From contig NZ_CP098604.1 of NCBI RefSeq assembly GCF_024499015.1, positions 1,054,001 through 1,118,000 on the forward strand: 64,000 bases of DNA, in the 5' to 3' direction. The translations under genes and the position numbers were made by a program. The notes below the pieces were generated by a model. That model ran no database searches and was not told where the DNA came from. It saw nothing but the letters and a program-made list of their open reading frames with translations. Below, one piece after another: positions 17,408 to 26,825 of this stretch; position 1 is the first letter of the stretch, and the number at the start of each line of letters is the position of its first letter. The DNA comes from Xanthomonas hortorum pv. pelargonii (lineage in GTDB: Bacteria > Pseudomonadota > Gammaproteobacteria > Xanthomonadales > Xanthomonadaceae).

Positions 17408-20400
17408 CTACGGCTGCACCACCGTCATCGTCGCCGGCGTACTGCGCCCCACACCGCGCAGCTCCGGACGGTACATGTCCTCCACCAACGACGGCGGAAC
17501 CGTGTACGTGCCCGGCGTGACTGCACGCACCAGGTAGTACACCTGCGCCTTGCTGCCCGAGGACAGCGACAGCGCGGCCACGTAGCGGTCGTCGCGGAAC
17601 TCTTCGTGCTTGACGTCGGCAGCGCTGGAACGCTCGCTGATGCCGATGCCGTCCACCACCACATCGGCCCACTGCTTGGCATCGCCCAGATTGAAGTTCT
17701 CGATCTCCAGGCCGGCCGGCAACAGGTCGGTGAGCAACGCGTCCGGCATGCTGCTGTTGGCGGTGATGACCACCCGCACGATCAACGCTTCGCCCTCTTT
17801 GAGCGGACGCGGCGTCCACGGTTTGCCGTCGGTGGTGTACCAGCTGCGCTCCACGCTGAGGTTGCGCGTGTCCGGCTCCGGTGTGCTGCGCGGAATGCCG
17901 GCCACTTCCAGGCTGGCGTACATCGGTGCTTCGCCCTGCGGTGCGAACTGCACGCCGCGCGCCAATGCGGCGCTATCGAAACTACGCCCGAACAGGCGTG
18001 CCGGCGCAATTTCCTGCACCTCGCCGCCCACTGTCAGCGTGCCGGAGACCTGCTTGCCCTGCCCCACCATCAACGCCTTGCCCAAGCGCGCCAGCGCCAC
18101 CTGCTCCTGCGTGCTCAGCCACAGCCACCCGGTGGCGCGACGTGCATCCAGCGCGCGGCCTAGCGCAACCGCACGGGTGTCGTACTCGGGCTTGGACAAG
18201 CCACGCTCGTGCAGCAGCGCCATCATCAACGCATCGTCGCGGATCGCACTGCCGTAATCGGCGAAGTACAGCGGACGCTCGCTGCTGTCCTTGGCGAACC
18301 CTGCCTTGATCGCCGCCTGCCCACGCTTGGTATCGCCCTGCAGCGACAACGCCGCACCCAGATGCACCAGCGACAAACCGGTCAGTGCCTTGTCGCGCTG
18401 GTTGTCGTACAGCGCGCGCAGCGTGCCCAGCGGGGCGCGGTTGACGCGTGCCAACACATACCCCGACCAGGCCTGATTGGCGAACTTCAGGCTATCGCGG
18501 CGATCCTGCCCGTAGAACTCGTTGCCACCGGACAGCAAATCTTCGCTGAGCCGATTAAGCGCTTTCTGCAGCACGTTGTCGGGCACTGCAAATCCGGCGT
18601 CCTTGGCGTCGAGCAGGAACTCGGCGATGTAAGGCGTCAGGCCCGGATTGACGTAGCCGTCGTCGCCCCACATCGAAAAATGCCCGCTGGCGATCTGCAT
18701 CGAGGCCAGGCGACCGAACGCGCCTTCCATGCGCTCGCGGCGCGTGGCCGCATCCAGCCCCTTGGTGCCCAGCGCCTTGGCGGTGGCATCGTCGAGCAGC
18801 AGCGCCGCATAGCCCTTGCTGGTGGTCTGCTCGGCGCAGCCATACGGATACTCCAACGCCCCCTGCAAGGCGCTGGCGAACGGAATCGGCGGCAGCGGGC
18901 TGACCACCATGCGCGCGGTCACCGAGCCGGCCATCAGGCCATCGGCAAAGCCGCTGTCCAGGGTGATCGGCGCCAGCGGATCGAGCACGCGCGTCTGCGC
19001 ACGCAACACCTGCGGCCAACCGGCACGCACCGGCAGGTCGTAGCTGCGGTCGGCCTTGAAGCCGTTGCCGTCCACACGCACGCGCACCTTGGCCACGCTA
19101 TAGCCTTCGGTGGCGCTCAACGGGAAGCTCAGCGTCTGCTTGGCATCCACACCGAGCTTGACGCTGCGCGACGCCTCGGCGATGGCCAATGGGCCAACAC
19201 CCTCTACGCGCACATTGAACTCGCCCGGCTTGCCGGTGAAGTTCTGCACGTCCAGCGTCACCGTGCTGCGGTCGCCCGGCGCCATCACGCGCGGCATGCT
19301 GGCCTCGGCCAGGATCGGCGCGCGCACCACGGTTTCCATCGCGTGATTGCCGAACCGCGTATCCGAATACACCAACGCCGAGACGCGCAGCGTGCCGTTG
19401 AAATCCGGCACCGGCAGTTGCACGCGCGCATTGCCCTTGGCATCGAGTTTTACCGAGCCGGAAAACAGGTCCACGGTCTGCACGCGCGCGGTCGGGCGCT
19501 TGGCTTGCGGCAAGGCTTCCAGGGCCATGTCGCCGCCGAACTTGAGCTTGCCGCTGGCGCCTTCGAAACTTTCGATCACCCGCCCATAGATATCGTAGGA
19601 ATCGGTACCCAACCGGCGCTGCGCGAAGAACTGCGCGTTGGCATCGGGCACCGGGAAGCGGGTGATGTTGAGGATGCCCACGTCCACCGCAGAGATGGTC
19701 ACGTGCGCAGCCTTGCCGGCCAACTCCGGCACGCTCACCGTCACCGGCAACGCCTGCTCGGGGCGCATCTGCTTAGGCGCAGCCAAGCCCACCGCCACAC
19801 GCCGTGTCTTGCGATCCATCGGCACAAATGCCACACCCACCGCGCGCGCCGGGGTGATCTTGCTCGGCGCACTACCACCGCGAAATACCAGCGCGGTGAC
19901 GTACACATCGTGGCGCTCCCAGCCTTCCGTCACCGGGATTTCGAAGGTGCTGCCCGGCTTGACGTCGATGTCCTGCACGTACAGCAGCTTGTCGCTTTCC
20001 ACCAACAGCACGCCCTTACCGGCATGCGGCGGGGTAAGCGTGACGGTGAGCGTGTCGCCGGCGCGGTAGCCGGTCTTGTCCAGCGCCAGCTTGACCTTGT
20101 CCGGGCGCGCATCCAGACCGCGGTTTTCGTCGTTCCAGCTCCAGCCGGCACGGAACGGATAACGCGTGGTCAGGCCGGTGGCCGGGTCGAACACGTCCAG
20201 GCGGTACTCGCCCCACTCCACCGGCACATCAAGCTTGGCATTGCCGCTGCCGATGTCGAGCGTGCGCGTGTCCTTGTTCTCGAAGCGGCGGGTGAAGTCG
20301 TAATCCCAATGGTCGTCGGTGTAGTTCCAGTGGTAGTCGCGCAGCTCGCGCACCAGCGTGGCTTTCAGGCCCTTGGCCGGTTGCGGCTTGCCATCGGCAT

Positions 20401-22330
20401 CCACGCGGGTGATTTCGAAGCGCGCATTGCCATTGGCATCGGCGCCGTCTTTGTCGTCGAACAAGGGGCGCACGCCGACCAGCGCCTTGGCCGGCCACAG
20501 CACGCGCTTGACGGTGCGGGTGACGGTGCGCCCGCCGGTTTCGTACACGCTGCCGGACACCACCGCCGCAATCGTGCTCACCGGCTTGGCTTCGGCGGGC
20601 AGCGCGATGTCTTCGCGCAATACGCCGTCGCTGCCGAACTCGGTGTCGATCACGTCCTTGGCTTCGCGCGGCAGCTCCAGCGTGGGATCGCCGAAGAACC
20701 AGCCCGGCAGGGACTCGAGCGGATGCTGTTCGACGCTGACCGCGAGCTTGGCAGTGAAGCGGTTGCCATCGGCCGGCGCGCCATACAGATAGGCGGCGTT
20801 GGCGACCAGCTTGAACGGCTGGCCGGCACTGAGGGTCTTTTGCGTGCTGTCCAGGTCCAGCTTCATGCGCTCGGGCAGGAACTCTTCCACGCGCACGGTC
20901 ATGCCCTGCACGGCGTCCTTGCTGGCCGGATCGGTGCGGAATTCCACCTGCCAGCGCCCGGTCGGCGCATCCGCCGGAATCTGCTGGGTGAACTCGAAAT
21001 AGCCCTGCTCGCCGGGCTGCAGTCTGGTTTCGCGGAAGGTCTTGCCGTCCGGCTGCTTGAGGCGCAGGAACACTGGCTGCGGCTTGGTCGGCTTGCCGTC
21101 GTTGTCGCGCAGGATCGCCGACACGCGCATGGTCTCGCCGGGGCGATACAGGTCGCGACCGGCCCAGGCAAATACATCGAACCACGCGCTTTGCCGCCCG
21201 GCCACCGCAAATTCGCTCAGATCCAGCGCCGGCTGGTTGAACGGCAGCACCGAGATATCGGTCTTGCTGCGCGCCGTCAGCACGTGACCGGCATCGAGCG
21301 TGTAGTTGAGCAGCGCGTTGCCGTTGCCGTCGGTGGCACCCTTGAGAAACAGCTCGCCCTTGGCATCGAGGATGCGCACTTCCACGTTCTTGATCGGCTC
21401 ACCGCTCTGCAGCGAGGCGGTGTGCACGAACAGCTTGTCCTTGTACGCACGCGTGTGCAGGCCGATGTCGCTGACGGTGAAGAACGCGGTATCGAAACCA
21501 TTATCGAAACTCCCGGCGCGCTTCATCACCGCGAAGTACAGGCCCGGCTCCTGCAGTTCCTTGATGTCCTGCGTGGGCAGGTAGGTCAGCACGCGCTCGT
21601 TCTGCTTGCCGCCAAGAATGAAACGATTGACGTAGACCGGGTCGGCCAGCTTGGACAGCGGTTCCTTGTCGCTGTACTCACTCTCCAGCTCCCAGCTGCC
21701 GCGACGACCGCCGCGCTGAAACTGCTGAAAGAACGCCGGCAGCGATTTCTCGCGCACGCGCAAAAATTCAACGTCCACCTCCGGTACGTTGACCGACACC
21801 ACCGGCAGACCGCGGCTCTCGCGCGCCGGCAGCACGCTGCCTTGCGAAGCGAACCCGGCAACAGGCTTCAGCTCGCCGGTATAGACCTTTTGCTTGAGCG
21901 GCTTGCCCAGGCGGCTGCCATCGGCGGCCAGCAGGTTGGCGTCGATCAAGACCGTGTAGTCCTTGGCGGCTTCCACATACGGGTAGCGCAGCGTCTTGCC
22001 GTCGTCGGACAGCGACCAGCTGCTGTCGCCGGTGCCGACCTTTTCTTCGAAGCGCACCAGCGCATCGAACTCCTGGGTACCGACCAATGGCCGCGAGAAT
22101 TCCAGCGCGAGCGACAGGCCGTCGCTGGTCTGGTCGGGATAGGCGCGCGCCAGCGCAAAGCCGGTAATGGCCTGCTTGTCGGCCTTGATCGCCTCGCCGC
22201 TGGCGGTGGGCAACTGGCCGCTTTCGTTGCGCTTGCACGCCACCCCGCCGATCGCCACGGTCAGCAACACCACCCACAGCAACATGCGCCGCGTGCCCGA
22301 CCACTTCATCCCTGATTGCTGGCTGTCCAT
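17408..22330 (-). CDS. Bacterial alpha-2-macroglobulin family lipoprotein (YfhM-like)
   Basis: A 1640-residue periplasmic lipoprotein. The N-terminus has a hydrophobic segment ending GGVAC, a lipobox that would anchor it to a membrane. The MG-type beta domains fill most of the chain, and the thioester motif CAEQ (in PYGCAEQTTSKG) has its cysteine near residue 1165, close to the position in E. coli YfhM. Such proteins trap attacking proteases by covalent capture and are thought to guard the cell wall together with PBP1C. The partner pbpC is on the same strand but separated by TonB receptor, phosphodiesterase, CPBP and RAYT genes. An alternative start is ATG 22309. Confidence 0.95.
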   Translation of the reverse strand: MDSQQSGMKWSGTRRMLLWVVLLTVAIGGVACKRNESGQLPTASGEAIKADKQAITGFALARAYPDQTSDGLSLALEFSRPLVGTQEFDALVRFEEKVGTGDSSWSLSDDGKTLRYPYVEAAKDYTVLIDANLLAADGSRLGKPLKQKVYTGELKPVAGFASQGSVLPARESRGLPVVSVNVPEVDVEFLRVREKSLPAFFQQFQRGGRRGSWELESEYSDKEPLSKLADPVYVNRFILGGKQNERVLTYLPTQDIKELQEPGLYFAVMKRAGSFDNGFDTAFFTVSDIGLHTRAYKDKLFVHTASLQSGEPIKNVEVRILDAKGELFLKGATDGNGNALLNYTLDAGHVLTARSKTDISVLPFNQPALDLSEFAVAGRQSAWFDVFAWAGRDLYRPGETMRVSAILRDNDGKPTKPQPVFLRLKQPDGKTFRETRLQPGEQGYFEFTQQIPADAPTGRWQVEFRTDPASKDAVQGMTVRVEEFLPERMKLDLDSTQKTLSAGQPFKLVANAAYLYGAPADGNRFTAKLAVSVEQHPLESLPGWFFGDPTLELPREAKDVIDTEFGSDGVLREDIALPAEAKPVSTIAAVVSGSVYETGGRTVTRTVKRVLWPAKALVGVRPLFDDKDGADANGNARFEITRVDADGKPQPAKGLKATLVRELRDYHWNYTDDHWDYDFTRRFENKDTRTLDIGSGNAKLDVPVEWGEYRLDVFDPATGLTTRYPFRAGWSWNDENRGLDARPDKVKLALDKTGYRAGDTLTVTLTPPHAGKGVLLVESDKLLYVQDIDVKPGSTFEIPVTEGWERHDVYVTALVFRGGSAPSKITPARAVGVAFVPMDRKTRRVAVGLAAPKQMRPEQALPVTVSVPELAGKAAHVTISAVDVGILNITRFPVPDANAQFFAQRRLGTDSYDIYGRVIESFEGASGKLKFGGDMALEALPQAKRPTARVQTVDLFSGSVKLDAKGNARVQLPVPDFNGTLRVSALVYSDTRFGNHAMETVVRAPILAEASMPRVMAPGDRSTVTLDVQNFTGKPGEFNVRVEGVGPLAIAEASRSVKLGVDAKQTLSFPLSATEGYSVAKVRVRVDGNGFKADRSYDLPVRAGWPQVLRAQTRVLDPLAPITLDSGFADGLMAGSVTARMVVSPLPPIPFASALQGALEYPYGCAEQTTSKGYAALLLDDATAKALGTKGLDAATRRERMEGAFGRLASMQIASGHFSMWGDDGYVNPGLTPYIAEFLLDAKDAGFAVPDNVLQKALNRLSEDLLSGGNEFYGQDRRDSLKFANQAWSGYVLARVNRAPLGTLRALYDNQRDKALTGLSLVHLGAALSLQGDTKRGQAAIKAGFAKDSSERPLYFADYGSAIRDDALMMALLHERGLSKPEYDTRAVALGRALDARRATGWLWLSTQEQVALARLGKALMVGQGKQVSGTLTVGGEVQEIAPARLFGRSFDSAALARGVQFAPQGEAPMYASLEVAGIPRSTPEPDTRNLSVERSWYTTDGKPWTPRPLKEGEALIVRVVITANSSMPDALLTDLLPAGLEIENFNLGDAKQWADVVVDGIGISERSSAADVKHEEFRDDRYVAALSLSSGSKAQVYYLVRAVTPGTYTVPPSLVEDMYRPELRGVGRSTPATMTVVQP

Positions 22331-22499
22331 TCGTGCTACCCCATGACTGAGGACGCAAGTATAGCGATGCCGTTCACGTCACTGATGGCGGCGATGGCGG
22401 CGAGGCATGGACTTACCGATGGGCGGCGATCATGCGCCGCTAGGCAAGCGTTGCGATGGCACCGGCGCGCCCGACCTGCGGACGCAGTGGTTTTATTGG

Positions 22500-22840
22500 T
22501 CGCATCTTGTTGGATGCAGTCAAAAGTCCAAAGCAAAAAGCCTAGTCGGTCGAGGGCGCGATGCCCTCACCGCTCGCGGGACACGCCGTGAATCCGTCCA
22601 TGGAGGCTCAGTGGCGGCATCCATGCCGCCACATGGTCCCGCAATCGGCGAGGACACCGCACCAGAGAGTTGACGGGTTGCTTTGTTGAAAAACATGCAC
22701 ACCGACCATCTCGACAGGTCCTTGCCCGCCCACCAGCGCGGGACCTTACGCGGCATGGATGCCGCGTAAGAGCCTACACGGACGTACTTGCGGCGTGTCC
22801 TGCGATGGTGGGCGGGCAAGGGCCCTGCAGCCAAGTGGAA
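22500..22840. repeat. Composite palindromic repeat, copy 3
   Basis: The 102-bp core is at 22720-22821, preceded by the left segment GTCGGTCGAGGGCGCGATGC (22542 on) and TTGCTTTGTTGAA. Core ends pair as in the 8.5-kb copies. It lies upstream of the alpha-2-macroglobulin gene. No gene is seen in 22331-23209, which is all repeat-related or featureless. Confidence 0.85.
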
Positions 22841-22909
22841 GATCAACCGCTCTGCAACTGATCTATCCGCGCTAAGCAATCACTTCGACATGCTGAGACT
22901 TGAGTCGCA

Positions 22910-23160
22910 GCGCCGTTTAGATGCAGTCAGAAGCTCAGGTAAGAAACCTTGTCGGTCGAGTGTACGGTGCCCTCACCGCACAAGAGAATTCGTCGGTTGC
23001 TTTTGTTGAAGCTACGCAGACCGACCATCTCCACTGGTTCTTGCCCGCTCACCGTCGCGGGACCTTACGCGGCATGGATGCCGCGTAAGAGCCTACATGG
23101 ACGTACTTGCGGCGTGTCCCGCGATGGTGGGCGGGCAAGGGCCCTGCAGCAAAGTCGCAG
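22910..23160. repeat. Composite palindromic repeat, copy 4
   Basis: Core at 23039-23140 with left segment GTCGGTCGAGTGTACGGTGC and GTTGCTTTTGTTGAAG. Internal palindrome TTACGCGGCAT / ATGCCGCGTAA is conserved. The copy ends about 70 bp before the nucleoside hydrolase stop codon. Confidence 0.85.
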
Positions 23161-23209
23161 CTCAGCGGCCCTGCAACGGACCGGCGTGAAGTCGTTTTGT
23201 TCGCCGCTC

Positions 23210-24211
23210 TTAGTGCAACTGCAACAACGTACGCATGTACATGTCGATCAACGCCGCCTTGTCCGCACGCAGGCAGGCCTGCACGTTCGGTATGCCAGCG
23301 CCTTCGCGGGTGTACCCCTGCGCATCGACCTCCAGATGCAATGGCGTGGTCGGGCACAGCGCGGGGCGCAGCAGCCAGGCCACCGGCACCGCGTCGAACA
23401 AGGTAGGCGTTGCACTGGCCCAGGGCTGGTCGGTATTGCGCCACTGGTAGTACAGCTGAGTGAGCGCATCGGTAAGCGCATCGCCATGTGCAAACAAGGC
23501 GATGCGCTCGGGTTCTTCCAGCGTGATCTGGGTGGCGTCCAAGGGCAGCAACACAATCGGCACGCCTGCCGAGAACACGCGCTGCGCAGCGGCCACATCG
23601 GAGAGGATGTTGTACTCCGGTGCCGGCGCACTGGCCAGGCGATACGCCGACTTGCCATAGCCCACGCGTACCGAGCCGCCCATCGCCACCATGCGCTTGA
23701 GCTTGGCAAAGCCGGCCGGGTCGCGCTGCTGCGCCAATGCGGCGTCGGTCATCGGCCCCAACACCAGCAAGGTCACCTGACCGGGATGCTGGCGAGCCTG
23801 CTGCAGGATCATCGCCGCCGCATCCGGCAGCTTGCCTGGCAACTGTCCCTTGGCCGCCCAACGCGCCTGGCTGAAGGCAATCGTGCTGGTGGTACGCGCG
23901 CCCACCGCCAACGGAACCTCGCTCCGCCCGGCCTGCTGCAACAGGCGCTGCAACAACTGCGCACGCAAGCTGGTATCGCCCCAGGCCGATGCGATGCCCA
24001 GCACGCGCAACTGCGGGCTACGCAACAACAGCCCCAACGCAAACGCATCGTCGATGTCGTCGCCGATATCGGTGGAGACCACCAGCAACTCGGTGGATGT
24101 GGGCGTTGGCGCTGCCTGCGCTGCACTCGCCGCAGGCGTCTGCGCCCACGCCACTGTCGACGCACACCACAGCCCCACCACCCACCACGTATTTCGACAT
24201 ATCCGCTGCAT
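23210..24211 (-). CDS. Secreted inosine-uridine-type nucleoside hydrolase
   Basis: A 333-residue protein with a signal peptide (about 1-23, cleavage after AWA), so probably periplasmic. The calcium-binding aspartate cluster of the family is present as STDIGDDIDDAFAL near residue 47. The enzyme class splits N-ribosides into base and ribose. It lies directly downstream of a TonB receptor on the same strand, though a strong terminator lies between, so the two may be separately or only partly co-expressed. A nucleoside-scavenging pair is a reasonable inference. Confidence 0.9.
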   Translation of the reverse strand: MQRICRNTWWVVGLWCASTVAWAQTPAASAAQAAPTPTSTELLVVSTDIGDDIDDAFALGLLLRSPQLRVLGIASAWGDTSLRAQLLQRLLQQAGRSEVPLAVGARTTSTIAFSQARWAAKGQLPGKLPDAAAMILQQARQHPGQVTLLVLGPMTDAALAQQRDPAGFAKLKRMVAMGGSVRVGYGKSAYRLASAPAPEYNILSDVAAAQRVFSAGVPIVLLPLDATQITLEEPERIALFAHGDALTDALTQLYYQWRNTDQPWASATPTLFDAVPVAWLLRPALCPTTPLHLEVDAQGYTREGAGIPNVQACLRADKAALIDMYMRTLLQLH

Positions 24212-24231
24212 GCATCTGCTCCTGCCGCCAT

Positions 24232-24262
24232 AAAAAAACCGCCGGCATCATCGCCGGCGGTT
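24232..24262 (-). terminator. Rho-independent terminator after TonB receptor
   Basis: On the minus strand AACCGCCGGC and GCCGGCGGTT pair around loop GATGAT, followed by a run of seven T. It is just beyond the receptor stop codon and before the nucleoside hydrolase start. Confidence 0.92.
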
Positions 24263-24287
24263 CAAGAGTGCTACACCACAACGCCGA

Positions 24288-26504
24288 TCAGAAATTGGCG
24301 CGGAATTGCGCACCGACGATGCGCGGATCGTTGATGAAGCCGGTGAGGTTGTTGAAGTCGATCGCACCGGTCACGCGGATCTGGTTGGTGCAGTTGCGGC
24401 AGAACACCGACAACTCGTACGCACCCGCGCCCCAGTTGTAGCCGATCTTGGCGCCGCCTTCGACCAGCGGCTGGCCGGTGAACTCCTTGGAGTCGTACAG
24501 GAAGAAGTTCACTTCGCTGCGGTAGGACCAGTCGGTGTAGAAGAACAGCTCGCCGTCGTTGCCCATCGGGATGCCGTAACGCAGCGTGGCATTGGCCATC
24601 CACTTGGCAGCCTGCGGCAGATCATTACCATCGATCAGCGCATTGCCGGCGGCATTGAGCGGGTCGGTCACGGTGCAGGTGCGGCACACGCCCACCGACA
24701 GGCTCGGGTCGTCGATGCGGGTCCAGTTGTAGGCGCCACCGGCGGTGACGCGCAGGTTCTGGGTGATCAGCGCTTCGACGTCGAACTCGGCGCCGCGCGC
24801 CTTGGTCTTGTCGGCGTTGAGCAGACGCACGTCGTTGGAGACGCCACCCACCGCGGTGAGCTGCTGATTCTTGACGCGGAAATCGTAGATGTCGAAGCTC
24901 AGACGTGCGCGGTTGTCGAACAGATCCGACTTGATGCCGATCTCGAACGAATCCACCGTTTCCGGCTCGGCCACCGTCAGCGGCGCGGTGCCCGAGGGCA
25001 CGCCGAAGCTGGCGCCGCGGAACCCGCGTGCGGCACGTGCATACAGGTTGACGTCGTCGTTGAGGGAGAAGGTTGCCGCCAGATCGCCGGTGACCTTGGA
25101 GTTGTCGGTCTCGCCGCTGGAGGGCTCGACCAGGGTGACGCGGTCCAGCGCCAGCACGTCGAAGGTCTTCTTGTCGTAGGTGTAGCGGATGCCGGCGCGC
25201 AGGTTCAGGCGGTCGGTTGCCGCGTAGTTCAACGAGCCGAACGCCGCCCACGAAGTGTTGCGCTGGCGGGTCAGCTGATAGCTGGCCAGGTCGCCGCCGC
25301 TGAAGGTGTTGTAGGTGTAATTTTCGCCTTCCACATCGTCGTGGAAGTAGTACAGGCCGGCCTGCCAGTTGAGCGGGCCCTCGTATTGCGATTCGGCACG
25401 CAGTTCCTGGCTGTACTGGTCCAGGCTCTTGATGCCGCCGGCGGTTTCCACCGGGAACGGAATCACGCCCGGGCCGGACGGCGGTGCGAACACCGCGCCG
25501 AAGCCGCCGTCGATATCGCCACGGCTGTAGTACTTGCCGATGCCTTCGTAGGCGGTGATCGAGTGCAGCGCGATATCGCCAAGATCCCAGGTCAGATTGG
25601 CGCTGCCGCCGTAGGTCTGCAGCTCCTGGTTGTTGGCGCCGTCGATGAAGGATTTTTCTTCGTCGAAGCCGTCCACCAACTGGTTGGTGCCGGGCTGGAT
25701 GATGTTGGCGCGGAACAGGCGCGCGGTGCCGTCCAGGTGACGCGCATGCGCGTTGAACAAGGCGCTGAAATCGTCGCTGGCCTGATACAGCAGCTGCAGG
25801 CGCACGGCCGAGTCGGTATAGCCTTCCAGATCGCGGCCGTCGCTGTTTTCCACCCAGTCGTCGCGGCGCTGGCCCAGCGTGGACAGACGCGCCGCCCAAT
25901 GCTCGCCCATCGCGATGCTCAGGCCGCTCTCCAGCGTCATCGTGCCGTAGGTGCCGTAAGACAGGCTGGCGTAGCCGTCATTGGCGCCGATGGTCGGCTT
26001 GACCGAATTGAACTTGACCACACCGGCCGGCGTATTGCGGCCGAACAGCGTGCCCTGCGGGCCGCGCAGCACTTCCAGGCCTTCCAGATCGAAGATCGGG
26101 AAGCCCTTCAGAAAGGCGTTTTCCTGCACCACGTCGTCATAGATCAACGACACCGGCTGCGAGGCGTAGGTGTTGAAATCGGTGTTGCCGTAGCCGCGGA
26201 TGTACACGCGCGGGAACACACGGCCGTTGGACGATTCGATATTGAGGCTGGGCGCCTTGCCGGCGAGCACGCGAATATCCGAGCCGCTGGTGGAGATGGC
26301 ATCCAGAAATTCCGGACGCAGCACCGAGGCCGACACCGGCACGTCCTTGGAGTCTTCCGAACGGCGTTCGACCGTGACCTTGACCGCGTCCAGACGCACG
26401 ACACCGTCGTCGCTGGGCGCCTGCTGGGCAGCGGCATGGAACGGAAGAAGGGAAGCGACGGCAACGGCGAGCGCGCTGATCTTGAGCGACCGGCTGGCGG
26501 ACAT
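24288..26504 (-). CDS. TonB-dependent outer-membrane receptor
   Basis: A 738-residue outer-membrane receptor. The ATG at 26504 is chosen because GGAGT precedes it and the protein then starts with a clean signal peptide ending HAAAQ. The plug domain follows (TonB-box-like LDAVKVTVERR, PRVYIRGYGNTDFN, LEVLRGPQGTLFGRNTPAG), then the 22-strand barrel with terminal phenylalanine (QFRANF). The layout is that of siderophore- or small-molecule-type receptors. The ligand is unknown; the neighbouring nucleoside hydrolase suggests nucleosides or nucleotides. Confidence 0.93.
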   Translation of the reverse strand: MSASRSLKISALAVAVASLLPFHAAAQQAPSDDGVVRLDAVKVTVERRSEDSKDVPVSASVLRPEFLDAISTSGSDIRVLAGKAPSLNIESSNGRVFPRVYIRGYGNTDFNTYASQPVSLIYDDVVQENAFLKGFPIFDLEGLEVLRGPQGTLFGRNTPAGVVKFNSVKPTIGANDGYASLSYGTYGTMTLESGLSIAMGEHWAARLSTLGQRRDDWVENSDGRDLEGYTDSAVRLQLLYQASDDFSALFNAHARHLDGTARLFRANIIQPGTNQLVDGFDEEKSFIDGANNQELQTYGGSANLTWDLGDIALHSITAYEGIGKYYSRGDIDGGFGAVFAPPSGPGVIPFPVETAGGIKSLDQYSQELRAESQYEGPLNWQAGLYYFHDDVEGENYTYNTFSGGDLASYQLTRQRNTSWAAFGSLNYAATDRLNLRAGIRYTYDKKTFDVLALDRVTLVEPSSGETDNSKVTGDLAATFSLNDDVNLYARAARGFRGASFGVPSGTAPLTVAEPETVDSFEIGIKSDLFDNRARLSFDIYDFRVKNQQLTAVGGVSNDVRLLNADKTKARGAEFDVEALITQNLRVTAGGAYNWTRIDDPSLSVGVCRTCTVTDPLNAAGNALIDGNDLPQAAKWMANATLRYGIPMGNDGELFFYTDWSYRSEVNFFLYDSKEFTGQPLVEGGAKIGYNWGAGAYELSVFCRNCTNQIRVTGAIDFNNLTGFINDPRIVGAQFRANF

Positions 26505-26701
26505 GGGAAAGACTCCGGATTCTGGTGGCGGAACGGCCTGATCTGCATGCCGCGTTGCAACAGAATTAACACGATTTACACAAATTTGGCAGAGCGCGTG
26601 CGAAAAAGTTTTCGGAATTCGAAAAGGTGTTCGAATTAATGCAACACGGCCGTGCAATTTGTGCGTTGGTGCGTACTGGGTCTCAGGCCCCGGTGCCTGG
26701 C

Positions 26702-26736
26702 GACGGGTCGCCTAGACTGGTGACGGGTCGCCTAGA
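26702..26736. repeat. 15-bp direct repeat upstream of TonB receptor
   Basis: GACGGGTCGCCTAGA occurs at 26702-26716 and again at 26722-26736 with a 5-bp spacer, about 200 bp upstream of the receptor start. A 20-bp period would put both copies on nearly the same DNA face, so a regulator-binding site is possible. Otherwise nothing is seen in 26505-26825. Confidence 0.5.
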
Positions 26737-26825
26737 AAGGAGGCTTGAGCCTGCTGTTCCAATCATGGGGAAAGGCGCTGACATCGCCAGCGGTGGCGGC
26801 GGCATTCCATGACGCTTGGCGCCGA

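Noticed and set aside
18209..22315. A 1368-codon open frame on the plus strand opposite the alpha-2-macroglobulin gene
   Set aside because: Same shadow effect; the opposite frame has a lipobox and thioester motif, this one nothing.
24306..26639. A 777-codon open frame opposite the second TonB receptor
   Set aside because: Shadow; no recognisable protein features, and the receptor's motifs are in the other strand.
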